A stretch of 64,000 nt of DNA from assembly GCA_024998595.1 (NCBI GenBank), contig JACOEK010000001.1, positions 992,001 to 1,056,000 of the forward strand, written 5' to 3'. Positions 37,157-44,785 of this stretch are shown here, in pieces. The notes under the pieces were generated by a model. The model ran no database searches. It saw only the letters and a list, made by a program, of their open reading frames with translations, and was not told the origin of the DNA. Origin of the DNA: Nitrospira sp. (lineage in GTDB: Bacteria > Nitrospirota > Nitrospiria > Nitrospirales > Nitrospiraceae). Position numbers and translations under genes: made by a program. How positions within the stretch are numbered: the first letter of the stretch is position 1; each line of letters starts with the position of its first letter.

Positions 37157-39454
37157 ATGCCTGAATCGACGGACATGACCAAGCTCATCCCTCCGGGTGT
37201 GCTGCGCGAAAAAGAGCCGTCGTCGCCTGCTTCGATTGAGAGCGAGCGGCGCAAGCGCCATGTCCGGCCCGTGTGGATTGTCCTGATTCTCTTGCTGCCC
37301 TGCCTGGCGCTGACCTTCTACTACGCGCAAATGGCCGTCCCGGTCGGGGATGAGTCGGATTCCTTTCTCCCGAGCACCGGGTATGCGTTTGTGTTGCTGC
37401 TGGTCAATCTCGACTTGATCGGGTTCGTCGTTCTCACGCTGCTCCTGTCCCGGAACCTCATCAAAGCCTACTTCGAGCGGCGGCATCGGCTTGTGGGATC
37501 CGGGTTTCGCGCCAAGCTGGTCGCTGCCTTCATCGGGTTTTCCTTGATTCCCACGGTGCTGCTCGCGTTGGTGGCCAGCGGGCTGGTCAACAAGGCGGTC
37601 GATGTCTGGTTCAACGATCAAATCGAGCATGTGATGAAGGATTCCTACGAGGTGGCACGCATGCACCACGCCGGGCATGTGTCGTTGGCGATCAACAGCG
37701 CCCGCGCCATCAGCCATGAGATCTTTCGCGAGGAATTGTTACTGCCGGAGCAGCGGGATCTGTTGGTTGCGGCGATTGCCAGGAAGCGCGCTGAATACGC
37801 CACCGCGGGCATCGAGGTCTTTTCGTCGAAAATGGAAACGCTGACGAAAGCTTTGGATCCTGAGGTGCCGGTGACCGTGCTCGATCTGCCGATCGGCCAG
37901 CTGGTGTTGCAGGTAATCAACGGCAAACAGGAGTTGACCTCGGTGCAGGAAGCGCAGACCGGTCGGCTGGTGCGAGCCGGCGTGCCGATCGCCTCCAGCG
38001 TGCGGCGCGGGGAAATCGACGGGGTGGTGGTGGTGGACGCCTATGTGCCCGAATCGTTGCTCGGCAAAATGGAGAGCATCGGCCGTCAATATGCCGAATA
38101 TAAACAGATGAAGGCGATGAAGAATCCCATCAAAGCGGGAGCGTATCTTCTGGTGGCCGTGATCACCGTGATGATTTTATTCAGCGCCACCTGGTTCGGG
38201 TTTTATGTCGCGCGCGGCATCACCGTCCCGATTCAACGGTTGGCCGAGGCCACTGAAGCCATTGCGCAAGGTGATCTCTCGGTCCGTATCGAAGCGAAGG
38301 CGACGGATGAAATCGGCACCTTGGTCGAATCGTTCAACCGGATGACCGCCGATCTGCAGGGTAGCAAAAGCAAGGTGGAGGAAGCGAACGTCTCGTTGCG
38401 TCAGTCCAACCTCGAACTCGACCGTCGGCGCGCCTATATTGAAACGGTGGTCGATACGATCGCCGCGGGGGTGTTGTCGATCGACCGGCAGGGGATCATC
38501 ACGACCTTTAACCCGTCAGCGGAACGCATGTTGGGGTTATGGGCCGACCGGTTTCGCGGCCGGTCTGCCAACGAGGTGTTCAAAGAGTACAAGCTCGAAT
38601 TGTTTCAATCCGTCTACGATCGCATGCTCGCCGATCAGCGGGATAACATCGCGCTGGAGGGGCAGTTGGATTTGCAGGGACGTTTTCTGACCATCGGTGT
38701 GCATTGCTCGCGCATGAAGGACGAGTCGAACAAGAATCTCGGGTTTGTGCTCATTTTTGAAGACCTGTCGGAGCTAATCAAGGCGCAGAAAGCAGCGGCC
38801 TGGCGGGAAGTCGCGCAGCGGATCGCGCATGAGATCAAGAACCCATTAACGCCGATTCAGCTCTCTGCGCAGCGGCTGCGCAAAAAGTTCCAGGACAAGG
38901 CGCCGGATTTCGACCGTATCTGCGACGAGTCCACCCAGGTGATCGTCAACGAGGTCGGCAGTCTCAAGCAAATGCTGGATGAGTTCTCGAAATTTGCACG
39001 CATGCCGGCGCCGCATATGACAATGAATTCCCTCGACGAGGTTGTGAAAGAAGTCGTGGCTCTTTACGAGAGTGCGCATCGCGAGATTGCCTGCGTCGTG
39101 TCGCTCGACGCTGATCTGCCGCCCTTCAATTTCGATCGCGAGCAGATCAAGCGGGTCTTGGTGAATTTGTGCGATAACGGCATCCATGCCATGAACCACA
39201 AGGGCCGTCTGTGGATCACGACCCGGTACGACACGAAGCAACGCCGCGCGGTGGTCACGGTGGCTGATGAAGGCACGGGCATTGCGCCCGAGGATCAAGA
39301 CAAACTCTTTGTGCCTTATTTTTCCAGAAAGAAGACCGGGACCGGCCTGGGGCTGGCTATCGTGAGGCGGATTGTGACCGATCACGACGGCCAGATTCAT
39401 GCGGGCAATCATCAGCCGAAGGGAGCCTTGTTCACCTTCGAATTGCCGGTGTAA
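37157..39454 (+). CDS. ntrY: NtrY-type membrane sensor histidine kinase
   Basis: 765 residues. Four membrane segments (around 35-55, 75-100, 118-142 and 330-355) bracket a large extracytoplasmic sensor region. Then a HAMP domain (GITVPIQRLAEATEAIAQGD), a PAS domain (VDTIAAGVLSIDRQGIITTFNPSAER), HisKA with the phospho-acceptor in RIAHEIKNPLTPIQLSAQ and an HATPase domain (NLCDNGIHAM, DEGTGIAPEDQDK, GTGLGLAIVRRI). This is the NtrY architecture. It is followed 48 bp later by an NtrX-like sigma-54 activator, its evident cognate. The signal is unknown; nitrogen or redox/envelope sensing are both reported for the family. Confidence 0.9.
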   Translation: MPESTDMTKLIPPGVLREKEPSSPASIESERRKRHVRPVWIVLILLLPCLALTFYYAQMAVPVGDESDSFLPSTGYAFVLLLVNLDLIGFVVLTLLLSRNLIKAYFERRHRLVGSGFRAKLVAAFIGFSLIPTVLLALVASGLVNKAVDVWFNDQIEHVMKDSYEVARMHHAGHVSLAINSARAISHEIFREELLLPEQRDLLVAAIARKRAEYATAGIEVFSSKMETLTKALDPEVPVTVLDLPIGQLVLQVINGKQELTSVQEAQTGRLVRAGVPIASSVRRGEIDGVVVVDAYVPESLLGKMESIGRQYAEYKQMKAMKNPIKAGAYLLVAVITVMILFSATWFGFYVARGITVPIQRLAEATEAIAQGDLSVRIEAKATDEIGTLVESFNRMTADLQGSKSKVEEANVSLRQSNLELDRRRAYIETVVDTIAAGVLSIDRQGIITTFNPSAERMLGLWADRFRGRSANEVFKEYKLELFQSVYDRMLADQRDNIALEGQLDLQGRFLTIGVHCSRMKDESNKNLGFVLIFEDLSELIKAQKAAAWREVAQRIAHEIKNPLTPIQLSAQRLRKKFQDKAPDFDRICDESTQVIVNEVGSLKQMLDEFSKFARMPAPHMTMNSLDEVVKEVVALYESAHREIACVVSLDADLPPFNFDREQIKRVLVNLCDNGIHAMNHKGRLWITTRYDTKQRRAVVTVADEGTGIAPEDQDKLFVPYFSRKKTGTGLGLAIVRRIVTDHDGQIHAGNHQPKGALFTFELPV

Positions 39455-39502
39455 AGGCCAGGTCGTTCGTGTGGGCGCCGCCGGATCGTATGTGGGGGAT
39501 GC

Positions 39503-40903
39503 ATGTCTGCTTCGATTCTCATTGTCGATGACGAAGTTTCTATTTTGAACTCCTTGAGCAGTATTCTGGAGGATGAAGGGTATGACGTGAGTGTGGCCAA
39601 AAGCGGCATGGAGGCCCTCAGGCAGTGCGCCCTCAGTCCGCCTGAACTGATGATGCTGGATATCTGGATGCCTGAAATGGACGGCCTGGAAACGCTTAAG
39701 CGTTTACGTGAATTGGTGCCAAGCACGCAAGTGATGATGATGTCAGGGCACGGATCGATCGAGACCGCGGTGAAGGCGATCAAGCTGGGCGCCTACGACT
39801 ATATCGAAAAGCCGCTTTCCCTTGAAAATGTGACCCTCAGGGTGAAGCACGCCTTGGATCAACACCGCCTGGAACAAGAGAACCGCAACCTGCGCACAAA
39901 AGTCGAGCGGAAATTCGAACTCATCGGTCAGGCGCCCGTCATGCAACAGTTGAAACAATTGATCGAAACGGCCGGTCCCACCAACAGTCGCGTGCTGATC
40001 GGCGGCGAAAATGGAACCGGAAAGGAATTGGTGGCCAGAGCCATTCATCAACACAGCCACAGGGCGAACCGCCCGTTCGTGGCGGTGAACTGCGCGGCCA
40101 TTCCGGAAACCTTGATCGAGAGCGAGTTGTTCGGCCACGAGCGAGGCGCCTTCAGCGGAGCGACCACCATGAAGCGCGGCCAATTCGAGCAGGCCGACGG
40201 CGGCACCTTGTTTTTGGACGAAATCGCGGACATGAGCTTGAGCACTCAAGCCAAGGTGTTGCGGGCGCTTCAAGAACAGCAGTTCACGCGGGTCGGCGGG
40301 ACCAAGCTGATCAAGGTCGACGTGCGGGTGCTGGCCGCGTCGAATAAAGATTTGTTGCAAGAGATTGAAAAGGGAACGTTCCGTGAGGACCTGTTCTACC
40401 GGCTGAACGTCGTACCTATCGTGGTGCCCACCTTGCGCGATCGCCGCGAGGATATTCCCTTGCTGGTCAAACATTTTCTGCGTGTGCACGCGGAAGAGCA
40501 GGGACTGAAACTCAAGCAGGTGTCGCCAGAGGCCATGGACGTGTTCATGCAGTATGAATGGCCGGGCAACATCCGTGAACTGCGGAATCTGATCGAGCGA
40601 CTGATGATCATGGTGCCCGGGCCGGTGATCGAGGCGGCGCATGCGTCCGTTGCGCTGCAAGTGCGTCCTCAACTGTCGGCCTCGCAATCAGCCGCAGGAA
40701 CGCAACCCGCCAATACGTTGCTCACCAGGCCGTACGATTCGCTCCGTGATGCGCGGAACGCGTTTGAAAAAGAGTTCATCGCCCGCAAATTGCGCGAGCA
40801 TCATTGGAACATTTCCCGCACGGCGGAAGACCTCAAGATCGAGCGCAGTCATTTGCATCGGAAGATTAAGTTGCTCGATGTTGAGATGCGCCCAGAAATG
40901 TAA
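39503..40903 (+). CDS. ntrX: NtrX/NtrC-family sigma-54-dependent response regulator
   Basis: 466 residues. Receiver domain with ILIVDDEVSILNS, phospho-Asp in LMMLDIWMPEMDG and Lys in YIEKPLSLEN; AAA+ domain with Walker A IGGENGTGKELVARAI, the sigma-54 loop as GAFSGA (consensus GAFTGA) and Walker B GGTLFLDEIADM; a C-terminal Fis-type helix-turn-helix (HHWNISRTAEDLKIERSHLH). It activates sigma-54 promoters when phosphorylated by the adjacent NtrY. ATG 39503 has GGGGGA upstream. The Ser in place of Thr in the loop is noteworthy but tolerated in some activators. Confidence 0.92.
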   Translation: MSASILIVDDEVSILNSLSSILEDEGYDVSVAKSGMEALRQCALSPPELMMLDIWMPEMDGLETLKRLRELVPSTQVMMMSGHGSIETAVKAIKLGAYDYIEKPLSLENVTLRVKHALDQHRLEQENRNLRTKVERKFELIGQAPVMQQLKQLIETAGPTNSRVLIGGENGTGKELVARAIHQHSHRANRPFVAVNCAAIPETLIESELFGHERGAFSGATTMKRGQFEQADGGTLFLDEIADMSLSTQAKVLRALQEQQFTRVGGTKLIKVDVRVLAASNKDLLQEIEKGTFREDLFYRLNVVPIVVPTLRDRREDIPLLVKHFLRVHAEEQGLKLKQVSPEAMDVFMQYEWPGNIRELRNLIERLMIMVPGPVIEAAHASVALQVRPQLSASQSAAGTQPANTLLTRPYDSLRDARNAFEKEFIARKLREHHWNISRTAEDLKIERSHLHRKIKLLDVEMRPEM

Positions 40904-40907
40904 CCGT

Positions 40908-41027
40908 GATGCTGTAACGGCTTCCCAACGTCGTTCTCGGCTCGAAGCGATCCTCACCGTACCCCAGAGCGTACGCCTCCGGTTCTTTCTCGCCTACGGC
41001 CTAGTCGGATGACCTGTTTGAACAGCC
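40908..41027. repeat. Intergenic inverted-repeat element (copy 1)
   Basis: About 120 bp between ntrX and purM. The ends GATGCTGT... and ...GAACAGCCCC carry short inverted termini. The interior has a dyad GTACCCCAGAGCGTAC and the stretch GTCGTTCTCGGCTCGAAGCG...CTCGCCTACGGCCTAG. It resembles dispersed palindromic repeats known from intergenic spaces of Nitrospira-like genomes. Family membership is from recollection and has not been tested. Confidence 0.5.
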
Positions 41028-41125
41028 CCTGTCTGCACTGTTGAAGTTGAGCGTCTCACGAAGCGAGTGGAGGCATGAGACTATTGTTGACCCGCTATCA
41101 GTCGGCTCGTTAAGATGCGGCCCCA

Positions 41126-42163
41126 ATGACTACCTATCGTGATGCCGGAGTCGATATCGATGCCGGCGATGAATTTGTCGAGCGAATCAAGCCGCATGTG
41201 CGGGCGACGTTTCGCCCTGAGGTAATGACCGATCTGGGCGGCTTCGGCGGCCTCTTCCGGTTCCAGGCCAATCGCTATCAGGATCCGGTGCTCGTATCCG
41301 GGACTGACGGCGTCGGGACCAAACTCAAGATTGCCTTCCTCATGGATAAACACGATACGGTTGGCATCGACCTGGTCGCCATGTGCGTCAATGATATCGC
41401 CGTGAGCGGAGCGGAACCTCTGTTCTTTCTCGATTATTTTGCCACCGGTAAGTTGTCGATTGCGACGGCGGCGGCGGTGGTGAAGGGGATTTCCGACGGA
41501 TGTCGCCAAGCCGGGTGTGCGTTGATCGGAGGGGAAACTGCCGAAATGCCCTCATTCTATGGCGAGGGTGAATACGACCTGGCTGGTTTTGCCGTCGGCG
41601 TGGTCGACCGTCCGAAGATCATTGATGGAAAGCAGATTGTTCCGGGTGACGTGGTTATCGGCTTGGCATCGAGCGGCGTGCATAGCAACGGCTTTTCCCT
41701 TGTACGGAAAGTGCTGTTGGAGGAAAGCCAATTGACCGTCGAGACGGTCATGCCGGAATTGGGTGGAGCACTGGGCGAGACCCTGCTCACGCCCACGCGG
41801 ATTTACGCCAAGCAAGTCCTATCGCTTATGGAATGCTGTCCGGTAAAGGGCATTGCCCACATTACCGGCGGCGGCATCACCGATAATCTCCCGCGAGTCT
41901 TTCCGGCGCGTTGTGGCGCGCGGGTTCGCCGCGGGTCCTGGCCGGTGTTGCCGATTTTCGAGGCGATTCGCACGCGAGGATCAGTGGCCCTGGATGAGAT
42001 GTACCGTGTCTTCAATATGGGGATCGGCCTGATCCTGGTGGTGGCTCCCGACCATGCCGACCGGGTGATGGCGAAGGCTCGCGAGTTAGGGGAGCAGGCC
42101 TATCACATCGGAGAAATGGTCGCACAGCAAACCGATGAAGGGGTGGTCGAATATGTCGGGTAA
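41126..42163 (+). CDS. purM: Phosphoribosylformylglycinamidine cyclo-ligase (AIR synthetase)
   Basis: 345 residues. Fifth step of purine synthesis: FGAM + ATP to AIR. The family signatures are [57 protein letters not shown] and [16 protein letters not shown]. Full length. It overlaps the start of purN by 11 bp, giving a purMN operon. Confidence 0.95.
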   Translation: MTTYRDAGVDIDAGDEFVERIKPHVRATFRPEVMTDLGGFGGLFRFQANRYQDPVLVSGTDGVGTKLKIAFLMDKHDTVGIDLVAMCVNDIAVSGAEPLFFLDYFATGKLSIATAAAVVKGISDGCRQAGCALIGGETAEMPSFYGEGEYDLAGFAVGVVDRPKIIDGKQIVPGDVVIGLASSGVHSNGFSLVRKVLLEESQLTVETVMPELGGALGETLLTPTRIYAKQVLSLMECCPVKGIAHITGGGITDNLPRVFPARCGARVRRGSWPVLPIFEAIRTRGSVALDEMYRVFNMGIGLILVVAPDHADRVMAKARELGEQAYHIGEMVAQQTDEGVVEYVG

Positions 42164-42824
42164 GTCGCCTCGGCTCGTGCGGCTGGGGGTGTTGGCCTCC
42201 GGGAGGGGATCAAATCTGCAAGCGATCATCGAGGCGATCGAAGGACAGGCCCTCTCGGCGGAAATCGCGGTGGTGCTGAGCAACAAGCAGGACGCCGTGG
42301 CCCTCGAACGGGCTCGCAAACACGGCGCGCCCGCGGTCTGGCTCGACCCCAAGCCTTTTGCGGGACGACCGGATAGTCGTGAGGCTTACGATCGGGCCGT
42401 CTTTGAGGTTCTTCAGAAGCACGAAGTGGACCTGGTGCTGCTGGCTGGATACATGAAGATCGTCACAGCGGTGCTGGTCTCGGCCTATCAGAACCGGATG
42501 ATGAATATTCATCCGTCGCTGCTCCCTTCCTTTCCGGGGCTGGATGTGCAGAAAAAGGCTCTCGAGCACGGCTGCAAAATTGCCGGCTGCACGGTACATT
42601 TTGTCACAGAAGGGGTGGATGAAGGACCGATCATCATTCAGGCGGCGGTGCCGATCACCGAAGGGGACACGCCGGAATCCTTAGCGGCTCGTATCTTGGA
42701 GTACGAACACCGTATTTATCCACGCGCCATTCAGCTTTATGCCGAGGGGCGGTTGCGAGTGGAGGGGCGGCGTGTGGTGGTGGCAGAGCCGGGTACGCCC
42801 ACCGTCGGATTTCACTCTCCATGA
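42153..42824 (+). CDS. purN: Phosphoribosylglycinamide formyltransferase
   Basis: 223 residues from ATG 42153, which has GGGGTGG 6 nt upstream and overlaps purM; the track's ATG 42135 lacks an SD. It transfers a formyl group from 10-formyl-THF to GAR. Motifs: [16 protein letters not shown] at the N-terminus, [16 protein letters not shown] with the catalytic Asn-His pair, and [18 protein letters not shown] with the catalytic Asp. About 15 residues longer at the C-terminus than E. coli PurN. Confidence 0.94.
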   Translation: MSGKSPRLVRLGVLASGRGSNLQAIIEAIEGQALSAEIAVVLSNKQDAVALERARKHGAPAVWLDPKPFAGRPDSREAYDRAVFEVLQKHEVDLVLLAGYMKIVTAVLVSAYQNRMMNIHPSLLPSFPGLDVQKKALEHGCKIAGCTVHFVTEGVDEGPIIIQAAVPITEGDTPESLAARILEYEHRIYPRAIQLYAEGRLRVEGRRVVVAEPGTPTVGFHSP

Positions 42825-42860
42825 CGGACTACCGCGCAAGGTTCTTCACGGTCAACTGCA

Positions 42861-42978
42861 TCTAGCGGGTGGCGTAAAAAGGCCCCTCAAGTAAGGTCGT
42901 AGCGAGGTCCACGGCGCGAAGACTATGCGCGGCACGTTCGTGAACGTCGCTGACAGACTTTTTCAGTGGCCCGCTAGA
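42861..42978. repeat. Intergenic inverted-repeat element (copy 2)
   Basis: TCTAGCGGG at the left end is matched by CCCGCTAGA at the right end; just inside each terminus is an AAAAAG or its complement. The 118-bp unit is GC-rich and non-coding, between purN and tRNA-Ala, and its right end falls on the expected -35 region of the tRNA promoter. It looks like a small non-autonomous palindromic element (MITE-like). Confidence 0.6.
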
Positions 42979-43003
42979 GACTGGCGCGCTGGTTGTGTAT
43001 AAT
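42975..43003 (+). promoter_or_regulatory. Promoter of tRNA-Ala
   Basis: A perfect TATAAT (42998-43003) lies 14 bp before the tRNA. The hexamer 17 bp upstream is TAGAGA, a poor -35, and is partly formed by the end of the inverted-repeat element. Confidence 0.6.
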
Positions 43004-43017
43004 GCCGCGTAAGTTGT

Positions 43018-43093
43018 GGGGGGCTAGCTCAGTTGGGAGAGCACTACGTTCGCAACGTAGGGGTCGGGGGTTCAACTCCCCTGCCCTCCACCA
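43018..43093 (+). tRNA. tRNA-Ala (anticodon CGC)
   Basis: A 76-nt cloverleaf. The acceptor GGGGGGC pairs with GCCCTCC, one G-T. D arm GCTCAGTTGGGAGAGC. Anticodon arm CTACG-TTCGCAA-CGTAG gives anticodon CGC. T arm GGGGG-TTCAACT-CCCC region. The CCA end is encoded. It reads GCG codons. Confidence 0.95.
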
Positions 43094-43486
43094 CTTTCAT
43101 TCGTCAAGTCTGCCAGTAGTCGGTCGAATCTCTCGGGAGCGGTTCACCGTTAACCTCGCCTCCCATCATCCTCGACGGTCTCAACCCCTTGGACAAGCTC
43201 CCCTCCGTCCCTGAAGGTCACATGGGTTCCCGGGTCCAGTCTCGTCGATTCCACCACCACCGTCTTGTGCTAGCCTCCTCCTGGTGAAGTGATGGGGCGA
43301 TAGAAACAGCGCCCTTGCCGTTCACGATGTCTTCCATCAACTGATCCAGCCCGGTCTTAGCTCAGGTCTCATGATGGAGCCTGTGGTCCGCCGTCACCCG
43401 TCTGAGCAGAGAAATAGAACACTTTTTGAGGCTTTCCAGCGGTTTCCCTAGGTCCGCAGCGGACGGGGAAGTCGTACGATACGCGT
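43094..43486. other. Sparsely coding stretch after tRNA-Ala
   Basis: About 390 bp with no full gene. On the minus strand a short open frame (about 43260 to 43150, 36 codons from GTG) reads like real protein (STRLDPGTHVTFRDGGELVQ). A second in another frame just upstream reads LDQLMEDIVNGKGAVSIA. Together they look like remnants of degraded small genes. No integrase or copy of the tRNA 3' end was found. Confidence 0.35.
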
Positions 43487-43606
43487 ATGACGCATGAAAT
43501 CAAGGGATGGTTGCTTCTGATGGCGAGTCTGCTGCTGTTGGCCGTAATTTGTGGTCTTGCGATGGTCGGAGTGCTGACGAGACCGGCCCGGTGGACCGAC
43601 CGATAG
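43487..43606 (+). CDS. Possible 39-residue membrane peptide (not in ORF track)
   Basis: ATG 43487 encodes MTHEIKGWLLLMASLLLLAV... with a single hydrophobic helix and a basic C-terminus (TRPARWTDR). No good SD is seen, only a GGGGAAG about 15 nt upstream. It could be a genuine small membrane protein or chance; codon use is compatible. No family. Confidence 0.35.
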   Translation: MTHEIKGWLLLMASLLLLAVICGLAMVGVLTRPARWTDR

Positions 43607-43668
43607 TCGCCGCTTCCTCCACCAGGTTTAACGGAGCGTTCTACGTGTAGAAGACGGAGGTGATGACC

Positions 43669-44043
43669 ATGGCCTGGTACCAAGACCCCGGAGCCGAGGA
43701 CAAACTCACGGTGTTAATCAGGTATCTCGTGCGCAGTTTCCCGCTGGCCAGTATTTTGTCACGACGAGTCGGAGACCGGTATCACGTGTTTGTCATTGTG
43801 CCGTTTGATGGCTCACCAGAGAAAACCCTTCAGGTCGAGACGGCCGTCTTCCTTGACCAGCAACTTCAGATCGGGAGATTCGCGTCGCTCCTGTCAATGC
43901 TCAATCTTCGCACATTCTATGAACGGGGAGATCGCTATGACCTCCACTGGTTCGGTCGGCCTGCCGAGGCTCACCATACTCCGGCACTCTCCGGTGGATT
44001 CCTTCCCAAACAGACTCACGCGCGAGCCATGGTCCTGCATTAA
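43669..44043 (+). CDS. Hypothetical protein, 124 residues
   Basis: ATG 43669 has GGAGG 8 nt upstream, so I trim the three extra residues of the track. The product is soluble, with a beta/helix mix (VLIRYLVRSFPLASILSRRVG, YHVFVIVPFDGSPEKTLQVE). The last 30 residues after WFGRPAEA look disordered. No known domain. It is the only convincing gene in the sparsely coding 43.1-44.8 kb stretch. Confidence 0.55.
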   Translation: MAWYQDPGAEDKLTVLIRYLVRSFPLASILSRRVGDRYHVFVIVPFDGSPEKTLQVETAVFLDQQLQIGRFASLLSMLNLRTFYERGDRYDLHWFGRPAEAHHTPALSGGFLPKQTHARAMVLH

Positions 44044-44113
44044 GGGACGGGAACACTTACAACCAGGGATCTTCCTAATCCACCTCGCCGCATGATTCCG
44101 GTATCTTCCCCTC

Positions 44114-44347
44114 ATGTTGACCAGAAGATTTGTCGCAACGTACCCATTTCCTCCAGGGACCAAACCCTCGAAAAGAACCCCACACCCACACCATTGGGTG
44201 TCCGACAACACCCCGGGGCAAATGGAGTTTGAACGGTGGACCTGTGCCTTATGTGGGCAGAAACGGATCAGACTCACTGCAGCGGGTGAGCCGACACTTG
44301 TGCGGGATTGGCTCAAGCCAGAAGTGGTGGGAGCCGGGGTTGGTTAG
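44114..44347 (+). CDS. Doubtful small protein with a CxxC motif, 77 residues
   Basis: The frame contains HPHHWVSDNTPGQMEFERWTCALCGQKRIR, plausible as a half zinc site (two His plus CxxC), but there is no clear SD and opposite-strand frames of similar length overlap it. It could be a gene remnant. Confidence 0.3.
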   Translation: MLTRRFVATYPFPPGTKPSKRTPHPHHWVSDNTPGQMEFERWTCALCGQKRIRLTAAGEPTLVRDWLKPEVVGAGVG

Positions 44348-44785
44348 TTGTTTGGTTTGACGGAGTGGGTGGTCGCTAGTCGCAGGCATTCTTGTCCTAC
44401 GAGCTACAATCGCGCTTGAGCCGATTGTCCCCAGTGCTTCCTCTCTTTCCTGCGTATTCAGCATATCTTCTAACCGTTTTGTGCGTTGGTCTGTCATCGG
44501 CGAGGCTGGCAGAAAACGAACGGGCGTCAGGAAGATGACTTCATCATAGACATGACTTCGGCTGCTGGTATTCATTCAGTCGGACGCTCACTTCCATCTC
44601 CTTTCTCGCCTGAAAGTGTACTCCCACGGTGCCGACTCGAAGGTCGCCACCGCTACTCAATAAATTGACAGGGGCGGCGATGTTATATCGTGCCTAACGT
44701 GGTTCGCTTTGGACGCAAGACAGATCGATCGATTTATTATGCAACCGTAAAAAAGGGGCTCAACCACTGATAGCGTATGAGGACG
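44348..44785. other. Non-coding stretch upstream-side of malQ 3' end
   Basis: About 440 bp. No gene or repeat could be supported. A 26-codon plus-strand frame ending at 44769 (GRKTDRSIYYATVKKGLNH) has protein-like sound but is too short to call. A consensus TTGACA occurs at about 44667 without a well-spaced -10. Confidence 0.35.

Noticed and set aside
43894-44575. Minus-strand ORFs of 140 and 108 residues
   Set aside because: They overlap plus-strand candidates, have no SD or motif, and contain unlikely residue runs.
44650-44769. Short plus-strand ORF ending TVKKGLNH with a TTGACA upstream
   Set aside because: Only about 26 codons, no SD, and no properly spaced -10 element.
43018-44785. Integrated element with attachment sites at tRNA-Ala
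   Set aside because: No integrase and no repeat of the tRNA 3' end was found in the next 1.7 kb.
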